From a bacterium (GTDB lineage Bacteria; Cyanobacteriota; Vampirovibrionia; Gastranaerophilales; Gastranaerophilaceae): a DNA stretch of 40,426 nt. Made by a program: the position numbers and the translations under genes. The notes under the pieces were generated by a model. That model was not told the DNA's origin and did not search any database. It was given only the letters and a program-made list of their open reading frames with translations. Numbering within the stretch: position 1 is the stretch's first letter; each line of letters opens with the position of its first letter. Location: the NCBI GenBank assembly GCA_004558955.1, contig SFZC01000003.1, forward strand, positions 1 through 40,426, in the 5' to 3' direction. Below are positions 22,960-32,600 of the stretch, piece after piece.

Positions 22960-24198
22960 ATGACTGAAGTGAAACAATACACCGTTAAATCCGGTGACAG
23001 TGCTTGGGTAGTTGCAAAGAAAACTTTGCAACAAAAAAATAGCGGAAGTAAGGTTACTAACGCTCAAATTATGAAAGAAATGGAGCGTCTGGCAAAATTA
23101 AACCATTGTGACTCTGTAGAAGATTTTAACAATAAATATTTTGGAAATATCGGTAAAAATTTAATTATTGACGAAAACTCAACTCAACAAAAGGCAAAGG
23201 TTAATAAAACGAAAACGCCTCAATCGAAAAAAGATACTCTAAGAATGGATACAACCAAATTTGAAACAAGACAGGATAACACAAAAGTGGTTCGAGATAC
23301 TTTCCCTCAACCGACTATAGGTAAAGATTCCGTAAAGACAGATACTGTTCAAAAGAAAAGATATTCTGCCCCTGCACTTTCATCTTTTCAAAAAGAAGCT
23401 GCTCATATAAACCACATAAAAGGCAGTAAAAATCGCATTATTGAATACAACAAAAAGCACGCAAAAGGCAACTATGTAATTATAGATAAAAAAACATGTC
23501 AGGCTACCGTATATAGCAAAGACGGAAAACCATTAAAATCTTACGAAGTTTTACTTGGAGTAACCAGAGGTGATGATTTATCAACTGCCTTTGCAAAAGA
23601 TACAAAAGTAGCGGCAGCCGGTCGAAGAACCGTACCCGGAGAATTTAAACTTAGTGGGCGAGGAAACCAGTTTGGTGGAATCCGAATAACAGGTGAACGA
23701 AGCGAAACAATGGATCCTGATGTGAAAATCCGAGAATGGATGCCTGGATATTGGGGTAAAAAGAAAATGGTTGGCAAAGGTTCACAAGCTATTCATGGGA
23801 CTGCGGATAGAGAACATCGTGATAAATTGTATAATGACGGGAATTTAGACAACAACAGACAAAGTATGGGTTGTATAAATATTCCACTAAAAGATTTAAA
23901 CGAAATGGAAAGCAAATATGGAATAAAAGCTAATTCTACATTGTATGTTTTACCTGAAACTCAAGGCAACGAACTTGTATTAACAAAACAAAAAGACGGT
24001 ACTGTGAAATTTTTGACAAAATATAAAGATGCTAAACAAAATGAAAAAGTTAAAAAAATTCAAGATGCGATAACAAACAAGAAAATTCAAAAACAACTTG
24101 CCGCAAAAAAGAAAAAAGAGTCACAAGAACGACTATTGGCAGAACAAAAAGAAGTCCATTTATTACAACCAAGCACTTGGAAAAACATATTTAGTTAA
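22960..24198 (+). CDS. L,D-transpeptidase (YkuD domain) with N-terminal LysM-like segment
   Basis: The product has 412 residues. The N-terminus (QYTVKSGDSAWVVAKKTL, then GKNLIIDEN at the end of the module) resembles a LysM peptidoglycan-binding module (about 5-75). A low-complexity Lys/Thr/Gln linker follows (75-145). The YkuD catalytic domain spans about 165-335: GNYVIIDKKTCQATVYSKDG, the PGEFKLSGRG turn, H279 in AIHGTADREH, and C305 in QSMGCINIPL. It forms or edits 3-3 peptidoglycan crosslinks through an acyl-enzyme at C305. The S-x-G-C-x-N form is as in mycobacterial Ldt enzymes. The tail (350-412) is a basic helix. No signal peptide is visible, which is odd for a wall enzyme. A paralogue follows 68 bases on. 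Confidence 0.85.
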   Translation: MTEVKQYTVKSGDSAWVVAKKTLQQKNSGSKVTNAQIMKEMERLAKLNHCDSVEDFNNKYFGNIGKNLIIDENSTQQKAKVNKTKTPQSKKDTLRMDTTKFETRQDNTKVVRDTFPQPTIGKDSVKTDTVQKKRYSAPALSSFQKEAAHINHIKGSKNRIIEYNKKHAKGNYVIIDKKTCQATVYSKDGKPLKSYEVLLGVTRGDDLSTAFAKDTKVAAAGRRTVPGEFKLSGRGNQFGGIRITGERSETMDPDVKIREWMPGYWGKKKMVGKGSQAIHGTADREHRDKLYNDGNLDNNRQSMGCINIPLKDLNEMESKYGIKANSTLYVLPETQGNELVLTKQKDGTVKFLTKYKDAKQNEKVKKIQDAITNKKIQKQLAAKKKKESQERLLAEQKEVHLLQPSTWKNIFS

Positions 24199-24219
24199 TA
24201 TTTTTAAACATTATAGCAA

Positions 24220-24262
24220 ATTAAATCCTTTTTGAACTTTATAAGTCCAGAAAGGATTTAAT
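24220..24262 (+). promoter_or_regulatory. 12-bp hairpin covering the ribosome binding site of the second L,D-transpeptidase
   Basis: ATTAAATCCTTT (24220-24231) is the exact inverse of AAAGGATTTAAT (24251-24262). The AAAGGA in the right arm is the only ribosome binding site candidate for the ATG at 24267. Folding would sequester it. There is no U-run after the stem, so it is a poor terminator. A translational switch or differential expression of the two paralogues is possible. Confidence 0.5.
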
Positions 24263-24266
24263 AGTA

Positions 24267-25064
24267 ATGAATATAAAAAGTACTATACCTACAATAATCA
24301 TTGGTGCAAGTACACCATTTCTTCATTCTTGTAAACAAACAACCAAACCGATAGAAACAGTAGCTCAAACCGCATTTTCTAAAATCGAAAAAAATGCTAA
24401 ATTACAAACAATTATAAAAGATTCACTTAGTTATAAAATGACAGATAAAGAAAAAATCATTGAATACAACAAACTGTTAAACGAAAATGGTCTATCAAAC
24501 GGAAATTATGTATTGATTGATAAAAAGAAATGTAAGGCTTATGTTTATAGTCCTGACGGCGATGTTTTACTAAAATCAGAAGTCGCATTAGGACGCCAAA
24601 AAGGCGATGTGCGTGGTGGTGGCTATAAAAACAAAAAAGTAAAACGTACATTAACCACCCCACCCGGAGAGTTTTACATTGGACGAGAAGGTGCAATTTC
24701 AGGCACTACAGATGAAAGACTGTATGGGAAAAGAGTATTAATGTTGCGTGGTGATCACACAAGACAAGATAGTAAAAAAACGCAAACACTTGCCTTACAT
24801 CGAGTCCCTGCAACACCTATGGGAAGACTTCGAGAAAATGTTTTCCATAATGGAACGTTAAAGGATAATAGAGTATCTTTCGGGTGTGTAAACTTTTTAG
24901 TTAGTTCCTTTGATAAAATGAGAAGTTTCATAAAAGGTAAAGGGACAAAAGTTTATATTTTACCTGAAGAAAAAGGAAACCACTTAAAGTTAGAAAAACA
25001 AAAAGACGGTTCTTATAAATTCTTCCAAACAAAATATCGTTATGAATATCAAGAAAACAAGTAA
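24267..25064 (+). CDS. Second L,D-transpeptidase (YkuD), possible lipoprotein
   Basis: The 265-residue product is a paralogue of the preceding gene without the LysM-like module. The N-terminus (MNIKSTIPTIIIGASTPFLH, then S-C-K) looks like a weak lipoprotein signal with LHSC as lipobox and C23 lipidated. The catalytic domain (about 75-245) contains GNYVLIDKKKCKAYVYSPDG, PGEFYIGREG, H178 in LALHRVPATP and C207 in RVSFGCVNFL. Shared phrases with the first copy include IIEYNK, LPE-KGN-L and KQKDGS-KF. Both enzymes should act on peptidoglycan outside the cytoplasmic membrane. The H-to-C distances (26 and 29 residues) are longer than in well-studied Ldt enzymes. A terminator follows. Confidence 0.82.
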   Translation: MNIKSTIPTIIIGASTPFLHSCKQTTKPIETVAQTAFSKIEKNAKLQTIIKDSLSYKMTDKEKIIEYNKLLNENGLSNGNYVLIDKKKCKAYVYSPDGDVLLKSEVALGRQKGDVRGGGYKNKKVKRTLTTPPGEFYIGREGAISGTTDERLYGKRVLMLRGDHTRQDSKKTQTLALHRVPATPMGRLRENVFHNGTLKDNRVSFGCVNFLVSSFDKMRSFIKGKGTKVYILPEEKGNHLKLEKQKDGSYKFFQTKYRYEYQENK

Positions 25065-25096
25065 AAGAAAGCCACCTTTTATAAGGTGGCTTTCTT
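25065..25096. terminator. Bidirectional terminator between the transpeptidase and dapL units
   Basis: AAGAAAGCCACCTT (25065-25078) and AAGGTGGCTTTCTT (25083-25096) form a perfect 14-bp stem with a TTAT loop. It lies between two convergent genes and has U-rich exits in both directions. Confidence 0.88.
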
Positions 25097-25112
25097 AGAA
25101 TAATATTAACCT

Positions 25113-26288
25113 TTATTTCAAAAATTTATCCAATCTTTCGCAAGCTTCGATTGTATTTTCTCGACTGCCAAACGAGGTTAATCTGAAATAATGTTCACCG
25201 TTTTTACCAAATCCTGAACCCGGAGTGCCGACAATTTGCACATTATTCAACAAGTAATCGAAAAACTCCCAAGAAGTCATATTATCAGGACATTTCAACC
25301 AAATATAAGGTGAATGTTCCCCGCCGATATGCCAAATATTATGTTTTTTCAAAGTGTTGGAAATAATTTTAGCATTCTCTTTGTAATAATTCAGGTTTTC
25401 TTGAATTTCTTTTTGCCCTTCTTCAGTGAATACAGCCTCAGCACCACGTTGAATAATATACGGAACACCGTTGAATTTAGTCGTTTGACGTCTTAGCCAC
25501 ATCTTATTAAGCAATCCGTCTTTAATTGCCTTCGGAACTACAGTATAACCGCATCTTGTACCCGTAAATCCTGCCATTTTTGACAAGGAACAAAATTCTA
25601 TCGCACAAGATTTTGCACCTTCAATTTCAAAAATACTTCTCGGCAAATTTTTATCGGTAATAAAGCATTCGTAAGCCGTATCATACAAAATAACCGCACC
25701 GTTTTGTTTTGCGTAATCCACCCATTTTTTGAGTTGTTCCTTGTTATAAACCGCACCTGTCGGATTGTTTGGTGAACAGATATAAATTATATCAGCCTTG
25801 ATTGTTTCATCTGGCAACGGCAAAAATTCGTTCTCGGCATTTGCATCAATATAAATAATTTTTCTGCCTGCCATTGTGTTTGTGTCAACGTAAACAGGGT
25901 AAACAGGGTCAGGCACCAACACGGTATTATCGGTTGCGAATAAGTCTAAAATGTTTCCCAAATCGGATTTTGCACCGTCAGATATAAAAATTTCGTTGAT
26001 ATCCAATTCAACATTATGACTTTGGTAATATTTTTGGACTTTTTCACGCAAAAAATCATAACCCTGTTCAGGTCCGTAACCTCTAAAGGTTTCCTTCACT
26101 CCCATTTCGGAAGATGCGTTTTTCAAAGCCTCAACAACCGTTTTACATAGCGGTAATGTCACATCACCGATTCCGAGTTTGATAATCTTTTTATCAGGAT
26201 TGTTTTGCGAAAATTCCGCAACTTTTTTCGCTACGGTCGAAAACAAGTAACTGTCTGCAATATTTTGATAATTTGTGTTTACGTTCAT
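25113..26288 (-). CDS. dapL: LL-diaminopimelate aminotransferase
   Basis: The 391-residue product converts tetrahydrodipicolinate and glutamate to LL-diaminopimelate and 2-oxoglutarate in one step, bypassing the acyl branches of lysine and peptidoglycan precursor synthesis. It is a fold-type I PLP enzyme. Family landmarks are YLFSTVAKKVAEF, IKLGIGDVTLPLCKTVVEAL, FRGYGPEQGYDFLREKV, FISDGAKSDLGNI, DPVYPVYVDTNTMAGR, YICSPNNPTGA, PLP lysine K237 in CSLSKMAGFTGTRCGY, and RLTSFGSRE near the end. DapL is characteristic of Cyanobacteria, Chlamydia, plants and some anaerobes. GGGAGT lies upstream of the ATG. It is downstream of a second aminotransferase by 35 bases, probably the same operon. Confidence 0.96.
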   Translation of the reverse strand: MNVNTNYQNIADSYLFSTVAKKVAEFSQNNPDKKIIKLGIGDVTLPLCKTVVEALKNASSEMGVKETFRGYGPEQGYDFLREKVQKYYQSHNVELDINEIFISDGAKSDLGNILDLFATDNTVLVPDPVYPVYVDTNTMAGRKIIYIDANAENEFLPLPDETIKADIIYICSPNNPTGAVYNKEQLKKWVDYAKQNGAVILYDTAYECFITDKNLPRSIFEIEGAKSCAIEFCSLSKMAGFTGTRCGYTVVPKAIKDGLLNKMWLRRQTTKFNGVPYIIQRGAEAVFTEEGQKEIQENLNYYKENAKIISNTLKKHNIWHIGGEHSPYIWLKCPDNMTSWEFFDYLLNNVQIVGTPGSGFGKNGEHYFRLTSFGSRENTIEACERLDKFLK

Positions 26289-26323
26289 AATTTCGGTACT
26301 CCCTATCTTCCTATTTTTCTTGA

Positions 26324-27454
26324 TTATACCATAAATTTGTTATCTTTCAGCCATTTTGAAAAGATTTCCAACGCTATTTTTAGTTGTGCAAAATTATTCG
26401 CATAGCCAATCCTCAAATATCCGTCAACCTCTAAAGTTTCTCCTGGAAGTATCATAACTCCCGTATCTTGTTGAAGCTTTTTGCAAAGTTCTGTCGAAGG
26501 CATTTTTGAATTATATTTGACAAAAGCTGTCGTTCCGCCAAGTGGGGGAATCAGGCGAATATTTGAATCAGAATTTGCCCAATTTAGTAAAATTTGCTTC
26601 CCGATTTTGATTTTTTCAAGATTTCTTTCTATAATTTTATCTTTATTTTCAATGGCAAGTGAAGCGAAATAATCGTCCAGAATTCCGACACTGATTGTAT
26701 TGTATTCCCTATGATGATTGATTTGTGAGATTATTTCTTTCTCCGCAACCACCCAACCGAGTCGCAAACCTGCAAGTGAAAAGACTTTTGACATACTACC
26801 CGTTGAAATTCCTTTTGGATAAAGGTCTGCAACAGACACTGAAAACGGATTTCCCTCGTGGTTTAACCCTCGATAAACTTCATCGCACAAAATATAAGCA
26901 TCTGATTTTTTTGCAATTTCGACAATTTGTTTCATCATTTCATCAGGAATAACCGCACCTGTTGGGTTGTTCGGGTTGTTGATACAGATTAATTTCGTAT
27001 CAGTCCCGACAAGGTTTCCAAGTTCGTTCAAATCAGGCAACCAGTTATTTTCTTCCTTCAAAAAGCACATTTTTACGTCAGCCCCAAAAGATTTCGGGAT
27101 TGAATAATGTTGTTGATATGTCGGAACAACGGATACCACTTTGTCCCCCTGTTCCACCAACGACATTATCACAAGATGATTAGCCCCGATTGCACCGTGT
27201 GTAATCGTGATATTTTCTGGGGTTTGGTGTTCGTAAAGCGTTGAAATTGCCTGTTTTAATCTTTTACTGCCGTGAATGTCACCATAATTCATCTTTCTTG
27301 TGAAAATTTCGCCCAAAAGTTGGTCTTTCTCGCCAATAATTTCAAACAATTCTTCTATACTCAGCGAATCCACGCAAGTATCCGCCAAATCGTATTTTGC
27401 GGCTTTTTCATAAAGATTAAACCATTCTTCCACCTTAAAATTTTCAATAAACAA
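26324..27454 (-). CDS. Class I/II pyridoxal-phosphate aminotransferase
   Basis: The 376-residue product is a fold-type I aminotransferase with MNYGDIHGSKRLKQAI, THGAIGANHLVIMSLV, PTYQQHYSIPKSFGADV, ICINNPNNPTGAVIP, ILCDEVYRGL, PLP lysine K223 in STGSMSKVFSLAGLRLGWV, and YLRIGYANNF near the end. It resembles capreomycidine-synthase/VioD-like and aspartate-type enzymes more than DapL. The substrate cannot be fixed from sequence. The start is TTG at 27454 with GAGG seven bases before it; the next Met is too late. It is tightly packed between the 27.5-kb orphan (12-base gap) and dapL (35-base gap), which suggests a role in amino-acid or wall-precursor metabolism. Confidence 0.9.
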   Translation of the reverse strand: MFIENFKVEEWFNLYEKAAKYDLADTCVDSLSIEELFEIIGEKDQLLGEIFTRKMNYGDIHGSKRLKQAISTLYEHQTPENITITHGAIGANHLVIMSLVEQGDKVVSVVPTYQQHYSIPKSFGADVKMCFLKEENNWLPDLNELGNLVGTDTKLICINNPNNPTGAVIPDEMMKQIVEIAKKSDAYILCDEVYRGLNHEGNPFSVSVADLYPKGISTGSMSKVFSLAGLRLGWVVAEKEIISQINHHREYNTISVGILDDYFASLAIENKDKIIERNLEKIKIGKQILLNWANSDSNIRLIPPLGGTTAFVKYNSKMPSTELCKKLQQDTGVMILPGETLEVDGYLRIGYANNFAQLKIALEIFSKWLKDNKFMV

Positions 27455-27466
27455 AATTTTTCCTCG

Positions 27467-28180
27467 TTAAAATTTATAATCAAGACAGTGTTGGTCTGTC
27501 AATTTGTTCAAATACATTTTTTCCGTCAAAAGTTCCCAATCCGTAAACTTCATATCAGTTCCGACACCCATAAACGGATAGTATTTTTCAGGGTATTTGT
27601 TGCGTGCAATAAGTTTTATATAGTCGCTCAAAACCTTGCATCCACGATAAAAAATATTGCTGTCTTCGGATATTGTTGCACCGACATCATTAACTTGCGG
27701 ATACAAAACTTTTGCCTTATATTTCAATTCGTCAATGTTTGGCAAGCGACTTTTCATAACCTGTCTTAGCCCACGTCTAATATATTTCGGGTTATCGTTA
27801 TCAATAACAAACCCCAATCTTGCCAAAAACGGAATAGATTGTTCATCAGAACAGTAAGTCAAGCGGTTCATTTTATTTTTTGCAAGTTCAATGATTGCGG
27901 AGAGTGTCAAAAGTTGTCCGTTGCCTTCTTTTTCCTTGTATGCAATCAGTTGACGCCCTTCAATAGTTGAGAGCTTTTTATCAATATTAATGTCAAAGGT
28001 TCCGAGTTCTTTTCCTTCAAGGTCTTCAAGTCTGATTGTCGTCAAAGGTTCAGGTGTGGTAACCCCGACCTTGACGGTTTTCATTTTTGTATTAAGTGCC
28101 TCAAATTTGTTGAAAAACACTAAACCGTTGTGATTATAAAATGATATCGCTCGTTTTGAAAAATCAACGCCCATATACAT
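27467..28180 (-). CDS. Hypothetical protein, possible degenerate GNAT-like fold
   Basis: Not assigned. ATG codons at 28180 and 28174 are the likely starts (MYMGVDFSKR); a TTG at 28192 is further upstream. The product is about 237 residues with no signal peptide. The middle part, with EGNGQLLTLSAIIELAKNKM, then RLTYCSDEQSIPFLARLGFV, has the helix-strand-helix then LGF ending seen in N-acetyltransferases, so a diverged GNAT-type domain is possible; the acetyl-CoA P-loop (R/Q-x-x-G-x-G/A) is not clearly present. It sits between the 260-residue orphan and the aminotransferase on the same strand with small gaps, so an operon with dapL is likely. Confidence 0.6.
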   Translation of the reverse strand: MYMGVDFSKRAISFYNHNGLVFFNKFEALNTKMKTVKVGVTTPEPLTTIRLEDLEGKELGTFDINIDKKLSTIEGRQLIAYKEKEGNGQLLTLSAIIELAKNKMNRLTYCSDEQSIPFLARLGFVIDNDNPKYIRRGLRQVMKSRLPNIDELKYKAKVLYPQVNDVGATISEDSNIFYRGCKVLSDYIKLIARNKYPEKYYPFMGVGTDMKFTDWELLTEKMYLNKLTDQHCLDYKF

Positions 28181-28237
28181 ATTTAAAAGCAAACATGATA
28201 TTTTTTGCTAGTGTTTTGGTAGAAATGTTAATACAAA

Positions 28238-29020
28238 TTAATATTTGTTCAAAAACTCTTTGAGATAATAATTTTTCACGCAGTAGCACTTTTCTTTAAA
28301 TGAAAGTGTTTTAAAAATTTGGTCAATTTGTGATTTCGTAATCTCAAGTTCCGTTAAATTTTTTCTGTTAAACTTGGTGTGCTGTGCCAAATATTTCACG
28401 GTGTGCAAATTATATTCAAAAACCTGTTTTTTGTGAGTATTCTTGATGTATTCGCAAATTTCGTCAAAACTATAGTCAATATTCACATTGTCTAACGTTG
28501 ATTGAATAATTCGTGCGGTCGTTTGGGAATTATCTTTTTCAAAATACTTCAAACTGTTGCCAAGCAAAAACTCAAGTGTCGGCTGGTTGGTAATTCCTAA
28601 TGCCTTCATGGCTTCTTTGGGAAGTTTCATTTTTTGTTTTTTATTGTCGTGAACATTCCAAATTTCTTTGCATTTTTTGTTCAAAAATTTTTTTGCTTTT
28701 GCAAATTCTTTTGAAGTTCCGTATAAACTTTTCAGATTTTTTATTTCGGTTGTGGAATTTTTGTCTATAGCGTTTGCAAGTTCATAAATCAAAGTACGCA
28801 ATTTATCATCACGCAAATTTTCTTCAATTTGCAGAAAACTGATACTTGAATTTGCATAAGGATTGATTTTTTCAATGTAATTTATGCAAGAGGCAAGCGG
28901 AATTAAGGAAAGATTTTTTTGTCTGCTTTTGTTTAAAAAATTGTGATGTTTCAAACAAATCAGATTATTTGTTTCTTCCAGTAATTTGTTTTTTTCTGTT
29001 GCTACCGGTTCTTTGCCCAT
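28238..29020 (-). CDS. Hypothetical all-helical cytoplasmic protein (260 aa)
   Basis: I do not recognise a family. The 260-residue product is highly charged and Lys/Asn-rich, with no signal peptide or membrane segment and a predicted mostly helical fold. The first third includes NNLICLKHHNFLNKSRQKNL, the middle FAKAKKFLNKKCKEIWNVHD, and the end TLSFKEKCYCVKNYYLKEFL. Five Cys are scattered. AGGGGA lies about 12 bases before the ATG. It is the first gene of the probable four-gene minus-strand unit leading to dapL, 57 bases before the next one. Confidence 0.6.
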   Translation of the reverse strand: MGKEPVATEKNKLLEETNNLICLKHHNFLNKSRQKNLSLIPLASCINYIEKINPYANSSISFLQIEENLRDDKLRTLIYELANAIDKNSTTEIKNLKSLYGTSKEFAKAKKFLNKKCKEIWNVHDNKKQKMKLPKEAMKALGITNQPTLEFLLGNSLKYFEKDNSQTTARIIQSTLDNVNIDYSFDEICEYIKNTHKKQVFEYNLHTVKYLAQHTKFNRKNLTELEITKSQIDQIFKTLSFKEKCYCVKNYYLKEFLNKY

Positions 29021-29109
29021 GACAATTCTTTTCCCCTATATATTAATAAAGGAAATTTCTGTTCAATAATTGACAAAATTTTAGCAAATGTAACGAATTT
29101 ATAAAAATT

Positions 29110-29535
29110 TTATTGCAAAACTTGGCAAGTTCCGATAGATTTTGAATGACGATTGACGAAAGCTTCATTATCGTACATAATTTGAGACTCTGAAGTAAAA
29201 CTGCCTTCCTTACGGTCTATGACGGAGTGTTCACGAGAAATATAATCATCATTCATTGATTGAGAATTGTATTCAATTTTGGACTCATCAAAACTTATGA
29301 TATTGTCAATCGGTTCTCTTTGGTTGTAGATTTTTTTATACGCATCATCAATTCTGAACAATCTGTGCTGCCTGCTTGTAGAAACTACACTGTCATCTTG
29401 GTTGTAAATCGTTTGTTCGTAATCACAACGCACAATTTGCATTTTGTCAAATTCGGGTACAAATTGGTCAGCAAGGGTTTTTGTGCTGACCAAGCCCAAT
29501 AACAAAATCGTTAGTAATCCCAAAAAACTCTTCAT
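29110..29535 (-). CDS. Small secreted protein (141 aa)
   Basis: From ATG 29535 the product begins with a standard signal peptide, MKSFLGLLTILLLGLVSTKT, ending LA and cut before DQFVPEF. The mature 118 or so residues are hydrophilic and acidic, with two Cys far apart (IVRCDYEQ and IGTCQVLQ) that could form a disulfide linking both ends. The phrase VRCDYEQTIYNQDDSVVSTS resembles the opening strand of small periplasmic beta-sheet proteins that begin with a similar CxYxx pattern, but no family is claimed. An earlier in-frame start at 29553 overlaps the -10 box and is rejected. TATAAT ends six bases before the ATG, so translation is probably leaderless. Confidence 0.7.
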   Translation of the reverse strand: MKSFLGLLTILLLGLVSTKTLADQFVPEFDKMQIVRCDYEQTIYNQDDSVVSTSRQHRLFRIDDAYKKIYNQREPIDNIISFDESKIEYNSQSMNDDYISREHSVIDRKEGSFTSESQIMYDNEAFVNRHSKSIGTCQVLQ

Positions 29536-29547
29536 ATAAATATTATA
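29536..29547 (-). promoter_or_regulatory. -10 box directly before the secreted-protein start codon
   Basis: TATAAT (29547-29542 on the minus strand) is followed by ATTTAT and then the ATG at 29535. No ribosome binding site fits in six bases. The -35 is weak (TTAA-rich), so this is the least certain of the three leaderless candidates. Confidence 0.4.
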
Positions 29548-29659
29548 ATTCAAACATCAAAAATTAACATTTTGTAATATTCTTTAATAAAATGGCAAAA
29601 ACCCGGAAATTTATTTGTTTATAAATACATAAAGTGTTTAGTAGTAGGAGAAATAAATT

Positions 29660-32600
29660 ATGCCTATTTATCCAAATAATAGCAAAAGACCCGTCTATTT
29701 ACCAAATAACGGCGGAGTTTGGGTAACAGCACCCGCAACAGCACAAACTCAAACCCAACAACCCGTAACAAATCCGAACGAACAAACAAATGAAGAGGTT
29801 ACGGAAGTTTATGTAGCACCGAATGTGTATAGACAATTTGCTCCGAATGCTCAACCACTCCAAATATCGTCAGAACGAGCAAACGACTCGGAAGAGTTAA
29901 TGCAACAAATTTATGAAATCGACAAACAAGCATTTGCCGAAACCGACCCTTACGAAAATTATGACGAATTTAAAAGAATTGTAGAGCGAAATCAACTATC
30001 GACTTATGCGGTAAAAGGCGATAATGACGAACTTTTAGGTTATTATCAACTTGAACCGATTAAAAACGGTGATTTATACATTGATTCAATCGGGCTAAAA
30101 TCCGAATACAGAAACACTCGCAAAGGTTATCAGGCGATAAAATATTCTTGGAAGAAAATTCTTGATTATGCGAAAGAAAACAATGTGCAAACGCTATCTT
30201 TGCATGTTGATAACACAAACAGAAATCTTGTCAGAATGTACCAAAGTCTAGGTTTTTCAATAAAAGAAACTCTTGAAAATTACTATGAAAACGGTGCAGG
30301 AGCATATTTTATGGAACGTCCGCTCGTTGAAAACCAACAAGTAAATCAGGCTGAAGCTCCGACAGAAGAGGTTCAAGCAATACAAACCGAAGAAGCGGAA
30401 AATGTTGAAGAACCTGAAATTTCAGAAGCCGAACGTATAAAAGCCGAGAACGAACAAAAATGTCAACACGCAAGAGAAGAATTGCAGGAAATGGGGCTTG
30501 ATGAAGCAAAAATTAATTTTGTTTTGAAACAATGCTCTCAAACAAGTGTTTTTGGACATTCTAAAATAAAACATTTTGATGACGATATTTACAACTGTTG
30601 CAAATACATCTTACAATTAGAAAAAGATTACGGCTACAATAGAGAAGTATTCCCTGCTGACGGGCTTTCTTCATATCAAATAAGCAATATTCTTACCAGC
30701 TTAAAAGATGAAAATTCTAACGACGAAAATCAAGTAAGGACAGATTTGTTACCTTACTTAAAAGATTTTGTTCGACTTAATACACCCACAAACAGGTGGA
30801 ATGATTTATTACACGCAGCGGAACTACGCTCTCGTGACGGAGAAAAACATCACTCCCGTGAAGTTTTAGATTTTGAAAAAACTTTGCTGGCTGCCGGTGC
30901 TAAAACTTCAACATGTGATATTGCAAAAAGTTGTATTTTAAGTACAAAAACAGGTCAAGTTCTTGATGAAGAGGCTAAAAACTGTGTCAAAAATGCAATC
31001 TATAATCTGAAAGATATTTCTGATATCAGCTATCTTGTAAGAAGTGCAGTAATTGAAGATGAAAAAGGTTTTGAATCTTTTGATGCAGACACCTATGAAA
31101 AAGTTAAAGATAACATAGAAACAGATGATTATCGCAAGCACGTCATTTACACTGCCTACGGTGCGAACATGCTGAAAAGCAGAGGGGTTGATTTAAGTGC
31201 TTATGTTACATACGGAAAAATCGTAACAAGTAGCGACATCTTCCCCAATTTGTCTTATGAAACTAAAGAAAAACTTGAACCCGAATTATTCAAAGCGTGT
31301 TGCTACAAAGAATTGGGATTAAATTCAAAACGAAAAACCGTAATGGTTACAAAATTTGACCAAGCAGCCTTTAATGCAGCTAAAGAATTAGCATTAAACC
31401 CGTTTTTCGGTGAAAAAGTAATGGATTTACCAAAAATAATTGAAGCCTGCAAAGAGCAAAAAGACGAATATTCCGGCTACAGATTTAATCCTGAATTATT
31501 GTCTAAATTGGAACAATTACATGCAGAACTTCCAAACCAACCGCTAAGTAATATTATTGATATCATTGAAGCGTGCAAATTGAAAAACACTTCAGCATTA
31601 TCAGACTATCAAAAACCCACCTCTATCAGATTTAATGAAGAAGTGTTCAACACCTTATTAGATATTGCAAAAAACGGAAATAGAATAAATGAAACCGCTG
31701 TAGATGCAGCAAAAGAAGCAATAAACGGAAGAGAATACTTTAATAATGCTATCTACAATCAACTTGCGGATTCTTACTATTGGGGAAAAAGTAAAAATCG
31801 TTTCGGCGGATACTCAAATCCGTATATTACAGATTTTTTCAAAACAGATAACTATGGCAACAAAACTTTTGATGTCAGATTATTCAATAAATTCAAAGAA
31901 CTTAAATGTCCAATAAGCACGGTTTGTACGGAAAGTCGAGATAAGTCTTATGTCTATGCTATAACAAAATTTACTCCGTCAGAAGATTTGATGAATGCCT
32001 ACAAACGTATTAAAGAAGGGAACTATCCGTTCACGAAATATGAGCAAGATTCAGGCTTCAGCGAAGACGGCGTTAAAGAGTTGGTTGAACTTTGCAAAGA
32101 CCAAATAAGGTATGGTGAAGAAACCGAATTTAGCCCTGATACCTACAATGCAATTATGGAATTGTTGGAAGCCGGTAAAGACGGTAGAGATGTTTTAAAT
32201 TTGATATATAACTGCAAACCTTACATAAATCATAGTCAAAATTTCAGCCCTCTTCGCTACGAATTGGCAAAAGATTTGATGAACAATAAAGGTATTGATA
32301 TTCAAAACACAAGTCTGATTGTTAGCGGATGCGAACAAAACGGTGTAATTGATCAAGATAAAGTTGACAAATGTATTGAGTTGTTTAATTTGGGTGCCAA
32401 AATTCCGACACAAGCATTAAGTTATGCGGGTGATGATGAAATTGCCTACAAAAGATTGAAAGATTGTATCGCAAGAGAATTGCCCGATGAATTGATTCGT
32501 TTTTGCAAAGATAGAGGCGAATTTAAAGACAGATTGTACAAAATGGCTTTATCTCTTCAAGATGAGGGTTTTAGCCCAAGACAAATAAGCTCTTTGATGT

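Noticed and set aside
22960-25064. Loss of the usual Arg in the S-x-G-C-x-R motif as a defect of the transpeptidases
   Set aside because: The Asn in that place (S-x-G-C-x-N) is also found in mycobacterial L,D-transpeptidases, so it does not suggest inactivity.
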